A DNA stretch of 64,000 bases from P52-10 sp041397365. Lineage in GTDB: Bacteria > Pseudomonadota > Alphaproteobacteria > Rhizobiales > Xanthobacteraceae. Below the pieces are notes generated by a model, which saw only the letters and a program-made list of their open reading frames with translations, had not been told where the DNA came from and searched no databases. Made by a program: the position numbers and the translations under genes. The stretch is from positions 248,001 through 312,000 of the forward strand of contig JAWKWT010000001.1 in assembly GCA_041397365.1 (NCBI GenBank), given 5' to 3'. This document shows, in pieces, positions 44,434 to 53,446 of this stretch (positions within the stretch are counted from its first letter, which is position 1; each line of letters starts with the position of its first letter).

Positions 44434-45210
44434 TTATGAGAGCCGCTGGATCGCCGCCACCGTTTCCTTCGTTTTCTCCTGCGGCACGGCGTGACCGGCC
44501 TCCGGAATCGAGACGAGCTGGGAGCCCGCGATCAACCGCTTGAACTCATGCGCATAGACCGGCGAGACCACCTTGTCGCTGTCACCCCAGACCAGCACTG
44601 TCTTCGCCGTCACGCGATAGAGACGCTCCGACAGGCCCCGCTCCGGAATCGGGAACAGCAGCCGCCCCGCCATGCCGAGCTGACGCGCATTCGTCACCAG
44701 ATAGTTTTGCAGGAATTTCGGATCGTCCATCTTCAGCCCGGCCGTCAGCCGCGCCGCGCCCGCCGCCTCGTCGTGGAACAGGAGCGCCGGCATCTCGTAA
44801 GGCAGCTTGGTGAACACGTCGGCGACCGGGTGGTCGTCGAGCCAGAGCCCCGCCGGCGCGATCAGCGCAAGGCGCGACACCTCGCGCGGACAGACCGCCG
44901 CCATCTCGGCCGCGATCATGCCGCCCATTGAATGGCCGACGAGAATCGGGTCCTTCAGCCCGAGCGCGCCGACCACGTCCCATGTGTGCAGCGTGAAATC
45001 GAGCATGTCGCGGATTTCGGCGCACTCCTCGCTGTCGCCGTAGCCCGGCACCAGCGGCGCATAGACGTGGAATTTCTCCGCCAGCGCATTGAGGAACGGA
45101 TCGGCCGGCGTGATGCCGCCGGCGCTGTGCAGGAACACCAGCGGCTCGCCCTGGCCACCCTCGATATAGCGGACCGGAACGTGATGGGTCGCGATCGTCT
45201 TCAGTTCCAT
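44434..45210 (-). CDS. Alpha/beta hydrolase
   Basis: This 258-residue cytosolic hydrolase has the oxyanion segment LVFLHSAGGITP, the nucleophile elbow LVGHSMGGMIAAEMA (Ser), an acid in VLVWGDSDKVVSP and the catalytic His in IPEAGHAVPQE. The family includes haloalkane, ester and C-C bond hydrolases. The ATG at 45210 has GGAGG 5 bp upstream. It starts 11 bp after the luciferase-like monooxygenase, so the two form an operon and probably act in sequence on one substrate. Confidence 0.9.
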   Translation of the reverse strand: MELKTIATHHVPVRYIEGGQGEPLVFLHSAGGITPADPFLNALAEKFHVYAPLVPGYGDSEECAEIRDMLDFTLHTWDVVGALGLKDPILVGHSMGGMIAAEMAAVCPREVSRLALIAPAGLWLDDHPVADVFTKLPYEMPALLFHDEAAGAARLTAGLKMDDPKFLQNYLVTNARQLGMAGRLLFPIPERGLSERLYRVTAKTVLVWGDSDKVVSPVYAHEFKRLIAGSQLVSIPEAGHAVPQEKTKETVAAIQRLS

Positions 45211-45220
45211 CGTCGCCTCC

Positions 45221-46492
45221 TTACGCCAGCACGCGCGACACGGCGGCCGCCGCATCGCGGTCCGACGGCAGCCGGCCCGCCGAGACCTGCTGCGCGAGCG
45301 GCTTGCACCAGAAGCGGTTGTCGTCGGCATAGTCCGGGAACATGTCGCGCAGCTTGGGCAGCACTTTTTCGGCAAACAGCTTGGTGGAATACATGCACTT
45401 CTCCTTCGGCATGTTTCCGACATGCATCAGGCAGAAGATGTTGCCGACATGCAGCGACTTGATGAGGTCCTCCATCCGCTGCCGCACCGTCTCCGGCGAG
45501 CCGGCGATGACGTGGCCGCCGTCGATCAGGTCCTTCCAGGTCAGGCTCGCATAGCCCGCGCGCGGCGGCGCGTATTGCGACAGCGCGCCGCTCTGGATCG
45601 TCTTGATGGTGCGATAGCCCGGCGCATCGGCGAAGCCCGCATACACATGCAGGCAACGATTGTAGAAATAGAGCACGTGCTCCGAATACAGCCGCTCGGC
45701 CTCCTCGTCGCTCTCGGCGACGCAGATGGTCTGCGCGAAGCCCGCGCGATAGGGCGAGGTATCCGGCGCGCCGCGCTCGGCGACGCGGTCCCAATAGCCC
45801 TTCATCAGCGCCTGCGCGCGGATGTAGCCGGAGAAGGACAGGTACGAATACGAGTAAGTGTTGTCGATGCAGAAATCATACGTCTCGACCGAGCCGCCGC
45901 CGGGAATGTGGATCGGCGGATGCGGCTGCTGGATCGGCCGCGGCCAGATGTTGACGTAACGCAGCTTGGTGTAGCGGCCGTTGAAGGCGAACGGCTTGCG
46001 CTCGGTCCATGCCTTGATGATGAGGTCGTGCGCCTCCTGATATTTTTCGCGCGTCAGCGACGGAATCTGCCCGTAGCAGTAATTCGTGTCCATCGACGTG
46101 CCGACCGGGAAGCCGGCGACCAGCCGTCCGCCGGAAATGCAGTCGAGCATCGCGAATTCCTCGGCGACGCGCACCGGCGGATTGTAGAGCGCGATCGAAT
46201 TGCCGAGCACGACCAGCGCGGTGTCCTTGGTGCGGCGCGCGAGCCCTGCGGAAATGATGTTCGGCGACGGCATGATGCCGTATCCGTTCTGGTGATGCTC
46301 GTTGACGCCGATGCCGTCGAAGCCGACCGTGCCGGCATATTCGAGCAGGTCCATATAGGTGTTGTAGACCTCGTGGCTCTTCTCGGGATCGAACAGCGCC
46401 TGATCGATATCCACCCAGACCGAGCGATTCTTCTCCCGGAAATCGTCCGGCAGATACGGCCACGGCATCAGGTTGAACCAGGTGAATTTCAT
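45221..46492 (-). CDS. LLM class flavin-dependent oxidoreductase
   Basis: This 423-residue bacterial-luciferase-like monooxygenase uses reduced FMN or F420. MKFTWFNLMPWPYLPDDF opens it. FDGIGVNEHHQNGYGIMPSP, with VVLGNSIALYNPPVRVAEEFAML, and ISGGRLVAGFPVGTS are LLM signatures. The C-terminal DGGHVIAGSPETVRQRMEDLI is the usual closing block. The ATG at 46492 is chosen, as the upstream frame start at 46561 adds a very basic leader. It is the first gene of a two-gene leftward unit with the alpha/beta hydrolase. Confidence 0.9.
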   Translation of the reverse strand: MKFTWFNLMPWPYLPDDFREKNRSVWVDIDQALFDPEKSHEVYNTYMDLLEYAGTVGFDGIGVNEHHQNGYGIMPSPNIISAGLARRTKDTALVVLGNSIALYNPPVRVAEEFAMLDCISGGRLVAGFPVGTSMDTNYCYGQIPSLTREKYQEAHDLIIKAWTERKPFAFNGRYTKLRYVNIWPRPIQQPHPPIHIPGGGSVETYDFCIDNTYSYSYLSFSGYIRAQALMKGYWDRVAERGAPDTSPYRAGFAQTICVAESDEEAERLYSEHVLYFYNRCLHVYAGFADAPGYRTIKTIQSGALSQYAPPRAGYASLTWKDLIDGGHVIAGSPETVRQRMEDLIKSLHVGNIFCLMHVGNMPKEKCMYSTKLFAEKVLPKLRDMFPDYADDNRFWCKPLAQQVSAGRLPSDRDAAAAVSRVLA

Positions 46493-46791
46493 CGGTTTCC
46501 TCCGGGTGTCTCGATATGTCGAAGCAAGCGGTCTTGGTTTTCGTTTGCGCTCGAACGGCACAATTTGAAAAGGATGATACTGCCGCTTTCCGGCCCGAGC
46601 ACAACCGTTCTTGCGCGGCTTTCATGCGAAAGCAGCGCAACCGTGGCTTGCGGCAGCCTCGCGACACTCTGTCGGCATCCCAAGACAACGAAGCCCGGTC
46701 CGTCGCCGTACCGTCACCCGAACGTGCGCTCTCTCACAGAACCGCCGGCGGCGACGGTTCAGGATGGTCCCAGACATTCGGGATCACGGCC

Positions 46792-46926
46792 ATGAACATC
46801 AATGCCACCGGCTTCTGGATCACCCTGGCTCTCATCATTTTCGTCGGCACCGTGCTGGTGATCGACTCCTGGCTACATCGCTGGCTGGACCGGCTCGCCG
46901 AACTGAGCGGACGGACGAAGCGATAA
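46792..46926 (+). CDS. Possible small single-span membrane protein
   Basis: A 44-residue frame, MNINATGFWITLALIIFVGT, continues to VLVIDSWLHRWLDRLAELSG and RTKR. It has one clear membrane segment and a basic amphipathic tail, as seen in many small bacterial membrane proteins. It fills a 440-bp gap between leftward genes. No strong ribosome-binding site is visible, so expression is uncertain. Confidence 0.4.
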   Translation: MNINATGFWITLALIIFVGTVLVIDSWLHRWLDRLAELSGRTKR

Positions 46927-46933
46927 GCCGCCG

Positions 46934-48028
46934 TCAGGCCGCCGGCGCGGGAGCGAGTTCCGCCAGCGCGTCGTCGTCCAGCACGGGCAGCGGGCCGGCG
47001 TCAAACACATGCACATTGTCCGGATCGGGCGCGAGATGGATCGTCTCGCCCGGACGCACATTCGTCCGCCCGCGCACGAGCACGCGCAGCGATCGGCCGC
47101 CGATCCGCGCCGTGATCTGCGTTTCCGAGCCGGTCGGCTCCACCACCACGACACTCGCCGGCCAGCCGGATTGCGACAGCGAAAAATGCTCCGGCCGAAC
47201 GCCGATGATCGCACGCCGCGACCGGCCGAGCACCACGCCCGGACATTGAAGCCGCTCGCCGCCGTCCAGCACAAGCACCGAGCCGTCGCGAATCTCGCCT
47301 TCGAGAAAATTCATCGGCGGCGAGCCGATGAAGGCCGCGACGAACAGGCTTTTTGGCTTGTCGTACAATTCGAGCGGCGGCCCCACCTGCTCGATATGAC
47401 CGCCATTCATCACTACGGCGCGGTCGGCCAGCATCATCGCCTCGATCTGATCGTGGGTGACATAGATCGTCGTCGTTTTCAGCCGCTCATGTAGTTCCTT
47501 GATCTCGGAGCGCATCTGCACGCGCAGCTTGGCGTCGAGATTGGACAAGGGCTCGTCGAACAGGAACACGTTCGGATCGCGCACGATCGCCCGGCCCATC
47601 GCCACGCGCTGGCGCTGCCCGCCCGATAATTCGCGCGGCTTGCGCTCCAGCAGCGTTTCGAGGCTGAGAATGCGCGCGGCCTCCATCACCTTGCGCTCGA
47701 TCTCGGCGCGCGGCGTGCCGCGCTGCTTCAGCGCGAACCCCATATTCGCACGCACATTCATGTGCGGATAGAGCGCATAGTTCTGGAACACCATCGCGAT
47801 GTCGCGCTTGCCCGGCGCCACATCATTGATGACGCGATCGCCGATCAGGATGTCGCCGGCGGTGATGTCCTCAAGCCCCGCGATCATGCGCAGGAGAGTC
47901 GACTTGCCGCAGCCCGACGGCCCGACCAGCGCGACGAACTCGCCGTCCTCGATCCGGAGCGACAGGTCATGGATGACCTCGACGCTGCCGTAGCACTTGC
48001 GAACGTTCCTTATATCGACCGTCGACAT
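46934..48028 (-). CDS. ABC transporter ATP-binding protein (UgpC/MalK type)
   Basis: This 364-residue ATPase energises the sugar-type importer encoded upstream. Walker A is GPSGCGKSTLLRMIAGLE, the Q-loop region VFQNYALYPHM, the signature LSGGQRQRVAMGRA, Walker B VFLFDEPLSNLDA, and the H-loop VTHDQIEAM. The C-terminal TOBE-like domain (IIGVRPEHFSLS) is typical of MalK relatives. The ATG at 48028 is used because the longer frame reads through the GntR gene. It is the last gene of the operon starting at 53279. Confidence 0.94.
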   Translation of the reverse strand: MSTVDIRNVRKCYGSVEVIHDLSLRIEDGEFVALVGPSGCGKSTLLRMIAGLEDITAGDILIGDRVINDVAPGKRDIAMVFQNYALYPHMNVRANMGFALKQRGTPRAEIERKVMEAARILSLETLLERKPRELSGGQRQRVAMGRAIVRDPNVFLFDEPLSNLDAKLRVQMRSEIKELHERLKTTTIYVTHDQIEAMMLADRAVVMNGGHIEQVGPPLELYDKPKSLFVAAFIGSPPMNFLEGEIRDGSVLVLDGGERLQCPGVVLGRSRRAIIGVRPEHFSLSQSGWPASVVVVEPTGSETQITARIGGRSLRVLVRGRTNVRPGETIHLAPDPDNVHVFDAGPLPVLDDDALAELAPAPAA

Positions 48029-48057
48029 GATTCCCGCCCCCGTCTGCGCACGCCGTC

Positions 48058-48786
48058 TCATTCGACGTCGTCGGACGTCACCTGTTCGAATTGCTTCAAC
48101 GCGGCCGCCAGCACCAGACCGGCATTGTGCTCGTGCCGCTTGACCAGCTTCGCCGCACCCGAAAAATCGCGCTTGCGGATCAGATCGCGGATCTGCCGGT
48201 GTTCCTCCAGCGCGTCCGCGAACCGCTTCTGGCCCGGATAGATGCCGTGCCGCTGAAACGACATCAGGCCGAGCATGTTGACGAGAATCCGCAGGCACCA
48301 TTGCGAATTCGGCGTGTCGCACAGAAGCATGTGAAATTCGTTGTTGAGCGCCGCATAACTCGCCTGATCGTCCGTGTCGGCGGCGATGGTCGCCGCGGCG
48401 ATATTGGCATCGATCTTCGCGAGGTGATCCGAATCATAGGCCGGTCCGCCAAGCTCGATCGCAAGGCCGCAGACGAGGCCACGCAGCGCGCTGATCTCGC
48501 GGATTTCCTCGGGCCGGATCGTCGTCACCGTCGCACCGACATGCGACTGCACGTCGAGCCAGCCTTCCGTCGCAAGACCGCTGATGGCTTCGCGGATCGG
48601 CGTCTCGCTCATTCCGAGCGCGATCGAGACTTCGCGCGTGGTGATGCGGTCGCCCGGCTTGATGTCCCGCGACATAATCAGGCTGACGATATAATCGCGC
48701 GCGATCGCCGATTTCGTTTTGAAAATACTCGGCGGTTTCAACGACGCGCTTTCGCTCTTCTTTTTCAGGCGCACGGGCTCCGTCAT
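48058..48786 (-). CDS. GntR family transcriptional regulator (FadR/FCD type)
   Basis: This 242-residue regulator has an N-terminal winged helix (ITTREVSIALGMSETPIREAI, then LATEGWLDVQSHVGATVTTI). The helical FCD effector domain has the metal-binding His in LNNEFHMLLCDTPNS and the C-terminal EEHRQIRDLI, RHEHNAGLV. It sits inside the ABC importer operon and overlaps the upstream permease by 4 bp, so it very likely controls this operon in response to the imported compound or its metabolite. Confidence 0.92.
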   Translation of the reverse strand: MTEPVRLKKKSESASLKPPSIFKTKSAIARDYIVSLIMSRDIKPGDRITTREVSIALGMSETPIREAISGLATEGWLDVQSHVGATVTTIRPEEIREISALRGLVCGLAIELGGPAYDSDHLAKIDANIAAATIAADTDDQASYAALNNEFHMLLCDTPNSQWCLRILVNMLGLMSFQRHGIYPGQKRFADALEEHRQIRDLIRKRDFSGAAKLVKRHEHNAGLVLAAALKQFEQVTSDDVE

Positions 48787-49643
48787 CCCTTGGTTGCCCC
48801 GTCGGCAAGGCCGCGGATCAGCCATTTCTGAACGAGCAGCGCAAAGATGACAACCGGCACCACGGTCACGGTTCCGACCGCCGTCAGCGCCGCCCAGTTC
48901 GCGCCGTTTTCGGTATCGCCGGCAAGCCCCGCGATCGCCACCGGCATGGTGGAAGCGAAACGGTTGGTCAGCACCAGCGCGAACAGCAACTCCTCCCAGG
49001 CGAGGATCATGCTGAAGATCAGCGTGGACAGGATGCCCGGCAGCGAGATCGGAACGATGATCTTCAGGAACGCGCCGAACCGGGAACAGCCGTCGATCAT
49101 CGCCGATTCCTCCAGCTCCTTCGGCAGCGAGATGAAGAAGCCGCGCATCAGCCACATCACATAGGGAACGAGGAACGTGCAGTAGGCTAGAATAAGCGTG
49201 ATGTGCTGGTCGATCAGGCCGAAGCGGCGCGCGACGAGAAACATCGGTACGGCCAGAGCGATGGGCGGAACGCCGCGCGACAGCAGGATCAGCAGGCCGA
49301 TGGTTGCCGCGCCCCGCAGGCGGATGCGTGCCAGCGCGTAGCCCGCCATCGAGCCGACGACGATGGAAATAACGCCCGCGCCGGTGGCGACGATCACCGT
49401 GTTGACCATCCGGTTCACGACATCGGCGCGCTGCATGTAATTGACGTAAGTGGAAACCGTCGGCGAGAAGAACAGTTTCGGCGGAACGGTGAAGATATCG
49501 GTTTGCAGCTTGAACGAGGTCAGCACCATCCAGAAGATCGGAAACAGAAACAGCATGCAGACAAGCACGCCGGAAACGACGCGCAGATGCTTGCCGAGGG
49601 AGGTCCTGCGCCGTCTCGCGACCGGCTCCGCTGTCGCGCTCAA
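48783..49643 (-). CDS. Carbohydrate ABC transporter permease (MalG type)
   Basis: This 286-residue inner-membrane permease has six spans. After VVSGVLVCMLFLFPIFWMVLTSF comes a periplasmic region, then the EAA loop segment LEESAMIDGCSRFGAFLKIIVPISLPG, which contacts the ATPase. The start MSATAEPVARRRRTS overlaps the upstream permease stop by 4 bp (ATGA), and the stop overlaps the GntR start by 4 bp. Its partner is the MalF-type permease. Confidence 0.94.
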   Translation of the reverse strand: MSATAEPVARRRRTSLGKHLRVVSGVLVCMLFLFPIFWMVLTSFKLQTDIFTVPPKLFFSPTVSTYVNYMQRADVVNRMVNTVIVATGAGVISIVVGSMAGYALARIRLRGAATIGLLILLSRGVPPIALAVPMFLVARRFGLIDQHITLILAYCTFLVPYVMWLMRGFFISLPKELEESAMIDGCSRFGAFLKIIVPISLPGILSTLIFSMILAWEELLFALVLTNRFASTMPVAIAGLAGDTENGANWAALTAVGTVTVVPVVIFALLVQKWLIRGLADGATKG

Positions 49644-50581
49644 TAGAGGTTCTCCAGCTTGCGGCTGGCGCGCAGGAAGATGGCGGTGAACACCATCGTC
49701 AGCACCAGCACGACGATCGACATCGCGGCGGACACCGCGAATTTCAGCGACCGGAATGCTTCCTCATAGATAAACAGGTTGATGACATTGGTGGCCTTGC
49801 CGGGCCCGCCGGCGGTGGAGGCGAGAACGATGTCGAACATCTTCACCGCGCCGAGCCAGCGGATCACGAAGGTCGCCGCGATGATCGGCACCAGCAGCGG
49901 CAGCACGACCGACCACAATGTCGACCACCAGTTCGCGCCGTCGATCTTCGCAGCTTCAAGCACGTCCTTCGGCAGCGCCAGCAGGGCGGCGGTGGCGATC
50001 AGCACCACGAACGGTGTCCAACGCCAGGTGTCGATGATGACGATCGAGGCCATCGCCAGCGTCGCGTCGCCGAACCAGTCGAACGGCCCTAGCCCGAAGC
50101 CACCGAGACCATAATTCAGCAGGCCCCAGAGAGGGTCCAGGATCATCCGCCACAGCCCGCCCGCCACCACCGGCGCGACCACCATCGGAATGATGAACAA
50201 CGCCCGCACGACGCCGCGGCCGCGCCATTCGGCGTTGATGAGGAACGCGATGCCGAAGCCGAGGACGATCTGCAAGGGCAGCGCGAACAGCAGATAGACC
50301 GCCGTGATCTTCAGCGACGACCAGAACCGATAATCGGTCAGCACCTCCTCGTAATTCTCGAACCCGACCCATTCGCCGGCGGCGAAGGTCGCGAGGTCGA
50401 ACTCCGAAAAGCTGATCTCGATCGAATAGAAGATCGGATAAGCGAGGACGGCGAGCAGCAACAAGGTCGCGGGAGACAGGAAGCTCCAGCGCTCGATGAC
50501 GTGCCAGACTTTTGTCCAGAAGCGCGAGCGCGCGCCGCCGGACCGAGCCTGCGCGATCGGCTGCATCGTCGCCTCGCTCAT
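49640..50581 (-). CDS. Carbohydrate ABC transporter permease (MalF type)
   Basis: This 313-residue inner-membrane permease has six spans. Conserved features are FLSPATLLLLAVLAYPIFYSI at the first span, the ALFIIPMVVAPVVAGGLWRMILDP region, and the EAA loop KDVLEAAKIDGANWWSTLWSVVLPLL. It lies 4 bp after the enolase-family gene and is coupled to the second permease. Together they form the translocation pore of the importer. Confidence 0.94.
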   Translation of the reverse strand: MSEATMQPIAQARSGGARSRFWTKVWHVIERWSFLSPATLLLLAVLAYPIFYSIEISFSEFDLATFAAGEWVGFENYEEVLTDYRFWSSLKITAVYLLFALPLQIVLGFGIAFLINAEWRGRGVVRALFIIPMVVAPVVAGGLWRMILDPLWGLLNYGLGGFGLGPFDWFGDATLAMASIVIIDTWRWTPFVVLIATAALLALPKDVLEAAKIDGANWWSTLWSVVLPLLVPIIAATFVIRWLGAVKMFDIVLASTAGGPGKATNVINLFIYEEAFRSLKFAVSAAMSIVVLVLTMVFTAIFLRASRKLENLY

Positions 50582-50585
50582 GCCG

Positions 50586-51815
50586 CTAGACCTTCAGGCG
50601 CGGCGGCGCGGTGCGTGACGCCGAGCCTGCCGCATCCAGCGGCGGATGCGCCCGCAGCGCCTCCTCGATCGGCTCGGTGCCCCAGCCCGGCCGATCCGGC
50701 ATCACGAGGTGGCCGTCGCGGATCTCCGGCACATGTGTGAACAATTCGGAGTCCCACGCGATGCGGTCGATGTCGGTCTCTGCGATCCGCAGATTGGGCA
50801 CCGCCGCGCAGAAATGCGCGTTCATCATCGTGCAGAGATGGCCGTAGAAATTGTGGCAGGCGACATTGACTTCGTAAGCCTCGGCGGCCGCCGCGATCTT
50901 CATCGACTGCCAGACGCCGTTCCACGGCGTGTCGATGATGGCGACGTCGAGCGCCTGCGCCTGGAAGAAGGGCAGGAATTGCTGCAAGCCGATCAGCGTT
51001 TCACAGGAGGCGATCGGATGACGGCTCTGCGAACGGATATAGGCCAGCGCCTGCGGATCGAGCGTATCGATCTCGATCCAGAACAGATCGAGGTCGGCGA
51101 TCTCGCGCAGGATGCGGACATAGCCTTCGGTGCGCGCGTTGAAATTCAGATCGAGCAGGATGTCGATATCCGGCCCCGCCGCCTCGCGCATCATCACCAG
51201 ATGCTCGCGCAGACCTTTCAACACGTTGCGCTCGATGTTGCGCTCGGGCGCGTGCGGCCGCCCGAAGCCCGGCGACCAGCCCTGAATGCCACCGTTTTCG
51301 TAACGGAAGATGTTGGTCTTGAGCGCCGAGAATCCCCTCTCGCCGACCTCGCGGGCGATCTGGCGGGTGCCGTCGGCGTTTTCGATCGCCGGCAAATAGT
51401 GCGGCGCGCGCGTGCGGTAGGACACGCAGTGCGACCAGTAGACGCGAAATTCGTCGCGCACCTTGCCGCCCAGCAGGTCGTAGCACGGCACGTCGAGCGT
51501 CTTGGCCTTCGCATCGAGCAGCGCATTTTCGATCGCGCCGATCGCCTGGCCGACGACACCGCCGGAGCCCGGCCGCGTCACGCAGCGCAGGTCCTGATAA
51601 ATATGCTCGTGATGCATCGCCGACTGGCCGATCAGACGCGGCGCTAGTTTTTCGATCACGGCCGAGACGCCGGGCGATCCGAAATTCTCGTCGAACTCGC
51701 TCCAGCCGACGATGCCATCCTCGGTCGTGATCTTGACGAAATAGTAGTTACGCCACGACGCGCTGCATGAAAGCGTCTGGACGTTTTTGATGGTGGCTTT
51801 GGCTTTGGACGACAT
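50586..51815 (-). CDS. Enolase-superfamily (mandelate racemase/muconate lactonizing type) enzyme
   Basis: This 409-residue TIM-barrel enzyme has a capping domain. In the barrel the first catalytic motif reads SALKTNIFR (Lys, with Asn where many relatives have a second Lys). The metal-ligand carboxylates are in ILLDLNFNA, LFWIEIDT and IASCETLIG, and DTPWNGVWQ with VACHNFYGHL supplies a likely Asp-His dyad. It is probably an acid-sugar dehydratase or racemase acting on the imported compound. The ATG at 51815 is preferred over 51902. It follows the binding-protein gene by about 110 bp. Confidence 0.88.
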   Translation of the reverse strand: MSSKAKATIKNVQTLSCSASWRNYYFVKITTEDGIVGWSEFDENFGSPGVSAVIEKLAPRLIGQSAMHHEHIYQDLRCVTRPGSGGVVGQAIGAIENALLDAKAKTLDVPCYDLLGGKVRDEFRVYWSHCVSYRTRAPHYLPAIENADGTRQIAREVGERGFSALKTNIFRYENGGIQGWSPGFGRPHAPERNIERNVLKGLREHLVMMREAAGPDIDILLDLNFNARTEGYVRILREIADLDLFWIEIDTLDPQALAYIRSQSRHPIASCETLIGLQQFLPFFQAQALDVAIIDTPWNGVWQSMKIAAAAEAYEVNVACHNFYGHLCTMMNAHFCAAVPNLRIAETDIDRIAWDSELFTHVPEIRDGHLVMPDRPGWGTEPIEEALRAHPPLDAAGSASRTAPPRLKV

Positions 51816-51926
51816 GGCGTGGCTCTTTGACGTGGCTTTGCGTGTGATAGCTGGGTCGCGCGGCGAACATGTTCGGGTCGCGACCGGCATGGGACCTCCC
51901 ATGCCGGCGACGCTTGACGTTCGCGC

Positions 51927-53279
51927 TCAGCGCAAGGTGCGGTCGATCTTGGTCGCGGCGGTCTTCAAGGCTTCCGCCGAGGACACCTGACCGGCGAGCG
52001 CCCGCGCCACTTCGTCGGCGAGGATCTGCTGCGCGGCATCCGATTTCGGATGGCGGATGCGCCACATCTGTCCCTTCTCGGCGACGTCGTAAGCCTGCCG
52101 AAGCGCAGCCAGCACGGGCACCAGCCACGCGCTGTCCGGCTTCGCCGCGAGCGTCGATTTGCGCGCCGGGAAGCCGCCGGTGGATTCGAGGTTGAAGGTC
52201 TCGCCCTGCTTCGACGACAGCCATTGCAGGAAGGCCCACGCCGCCTGCTTGTTCTGGCTCTTAGCGCCGATCGAGATGTTCCAGATGCCGCGATGCGTAC
52301 CGGCCATCGCCGATCCGACCGGCATGACCTGAATGCCGACTTCCTCGAATTTCAGCGTCGTCGATTTTTCATCCACGGCGGACGCCTTGAAGCCGCTGCC
52401 CCACTGGAACATGACGGCGACCACGCCCTGGCGGAACGCTTGCAGCGACTCCGTGAAGCCGTGCGACAGCGCGCCCGGCGGCGCGAAATCCAGCAGGCGG
52501 CGATGCATGTCCAGCGATTTGATTCCCGCCTCGCTGTTGAACGCCGCCTTGCCCTTGTCGTCGAGCAATCGCCCGCCATTCGAATTCAGGATCGCCTGCC
52601 AGATGGTCGGTGTGAGCTGATTGCGAACGAAATAGGTATCGACCGCCCATGCGTCCGGCTTGCCGCTGCCCTTGGTGTCCTGAACAAGCTTCGGCGCCTG
52701 CGCAAAAAACTCGTCCCAGGTAAGTTTCGGCGTCGGTTCGGGCAGGCCGGCTTTCTTGTAGAGCGTGCGGTTGTAGAACATCAGCAGCATGTTCGAACGG
52801 ATCGGAATCCCGTACTGCACGCCCTTCCATTCGCCGGCCGCCAGCGGCGCGGGATGGAAATCGGCCCAGTCGTAGTCCGGCGCGGTCCACGCCGCGATCT
52901 CCTTGCCCTTCAGATCCATCAGCGCGCCGATCGCGCTCATTTGCGGAATCCACGGATCGTCGACCAGCAGGACGTCGTAGGACGGCGTCGGCGAGGTCGC
53001 GTCCAGCATCATCTTGGCGAGCTGCTCGGCATAGGGCACCCCGTCGATCGTCACCTTGATGTTCTTGAAGGTCTTGTTGAACTCCGGGACCAGGAAGGTC
53101 CGCCAGAGATTGGCGTAGGATTCGTTCGCCATGATGCGAAGTTCGACCGGCTTGTCGGCGGCGGGCGCTCCTTGCGCGAACGCGCCGGGCGAAGCCAGGG
53201 CGGTGACGGCAAAGGCCGCCGCAGCCGCTTTCAAGACCTGTCGGCGCGCATGCGAGACCGACTTCCGAATGCCGTTCAT
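51927..53279 (-). CDS. ABC transporter extracellular solute-binding protein (family 1)
   Basis: This 450-residue periplasmic binding protein is the first gene of the importer operon. The leader HARRQVLKAAAAAFAVTALA has an RR motif and could be Tat- or Sec-type, with cleavage near AFA-QGA. MANESYANLWRTFLVPEFN, VLLVDDPWIPQMSAIGAL, AGEWKGVQYGIPIRSN, KLTWDEFFAQA and WAFLQWLSSKQGETF are typical of oligosaccharide/sugar-type binding proteins. The ligand is unknown, perhaps a sugar acid, given the downstream enolase-superfamily enzyme. Confidence 0.92.
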   Translation of the reverse strand: MNGIRKSVSHARRQVLKAAAAAFAVTALASPGAFAQGAPAADKPVELRIMANESYANLWRTFLVPEFNKTFKNIKVTIDGVPYAEQLAKMMLDATSPTPSYDVLLVDDPWIPQMSAIGALMDLKGKEIAAWTAPDYDWADFHPAPLAAGEWKGVQYGIPIRSNMLLMFYNRTLYKKAGLPEPTPKLTWDEFFAQAPKLVQDTKGSGKPDAWAVDTYFVRNQLTPTIWQAILNSNGGRLLDDKGKAAFNSEAGIKSLDMHRRLLDFAPPGALSHGFTESLQAFRQGVVAVMFQWGSGFKASAVDEKSTTLKFEEVGIQVMPVGSAMAGTHRGIWNISIGAKSQNKQAAWAFLQWLSSKQGETFNLESTGGFPARKSTLAAKPDSAWLVPVLAALRQAYDVAEKGQMWRIRHPKSDAAQQILADEVARALAGQVSSAEALKTAATKIDRTLR

Positions 53280-53350
53280 TCGTCCGTACCTCCCTTTGTG
53301 CCTCGCGCAGGGTTTTCGCCCGCGCGCCTTCTATCCGGCTATATTTTATA

Positions 53351-53360
53351 TTCTATAGAA
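53351..53360. promoter_or_regulatory. AT-rich palindrome upstream of the ABC importer operon
   Basis: TTCTATAGAA is a perfect dyad inside the run TATATTTTATATTCTATAGA, 72-81 bp before the binding-protein ATG at 53279. FadR-type GntR regulators bind short AT-rich dyads, so it is a candidate operator for the GntR protein encoded in the operon, or part of the promoter. Confidence 0.4.
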
Positions 53361-53446
53361 AGTAGGAGACAGCGTAGTCGGGGTCCGGCGATCCTGTCAA
53401 CACGGACGATGACGCTGACGCGTCGTCCGACAAAGTCCCGCAAAAT

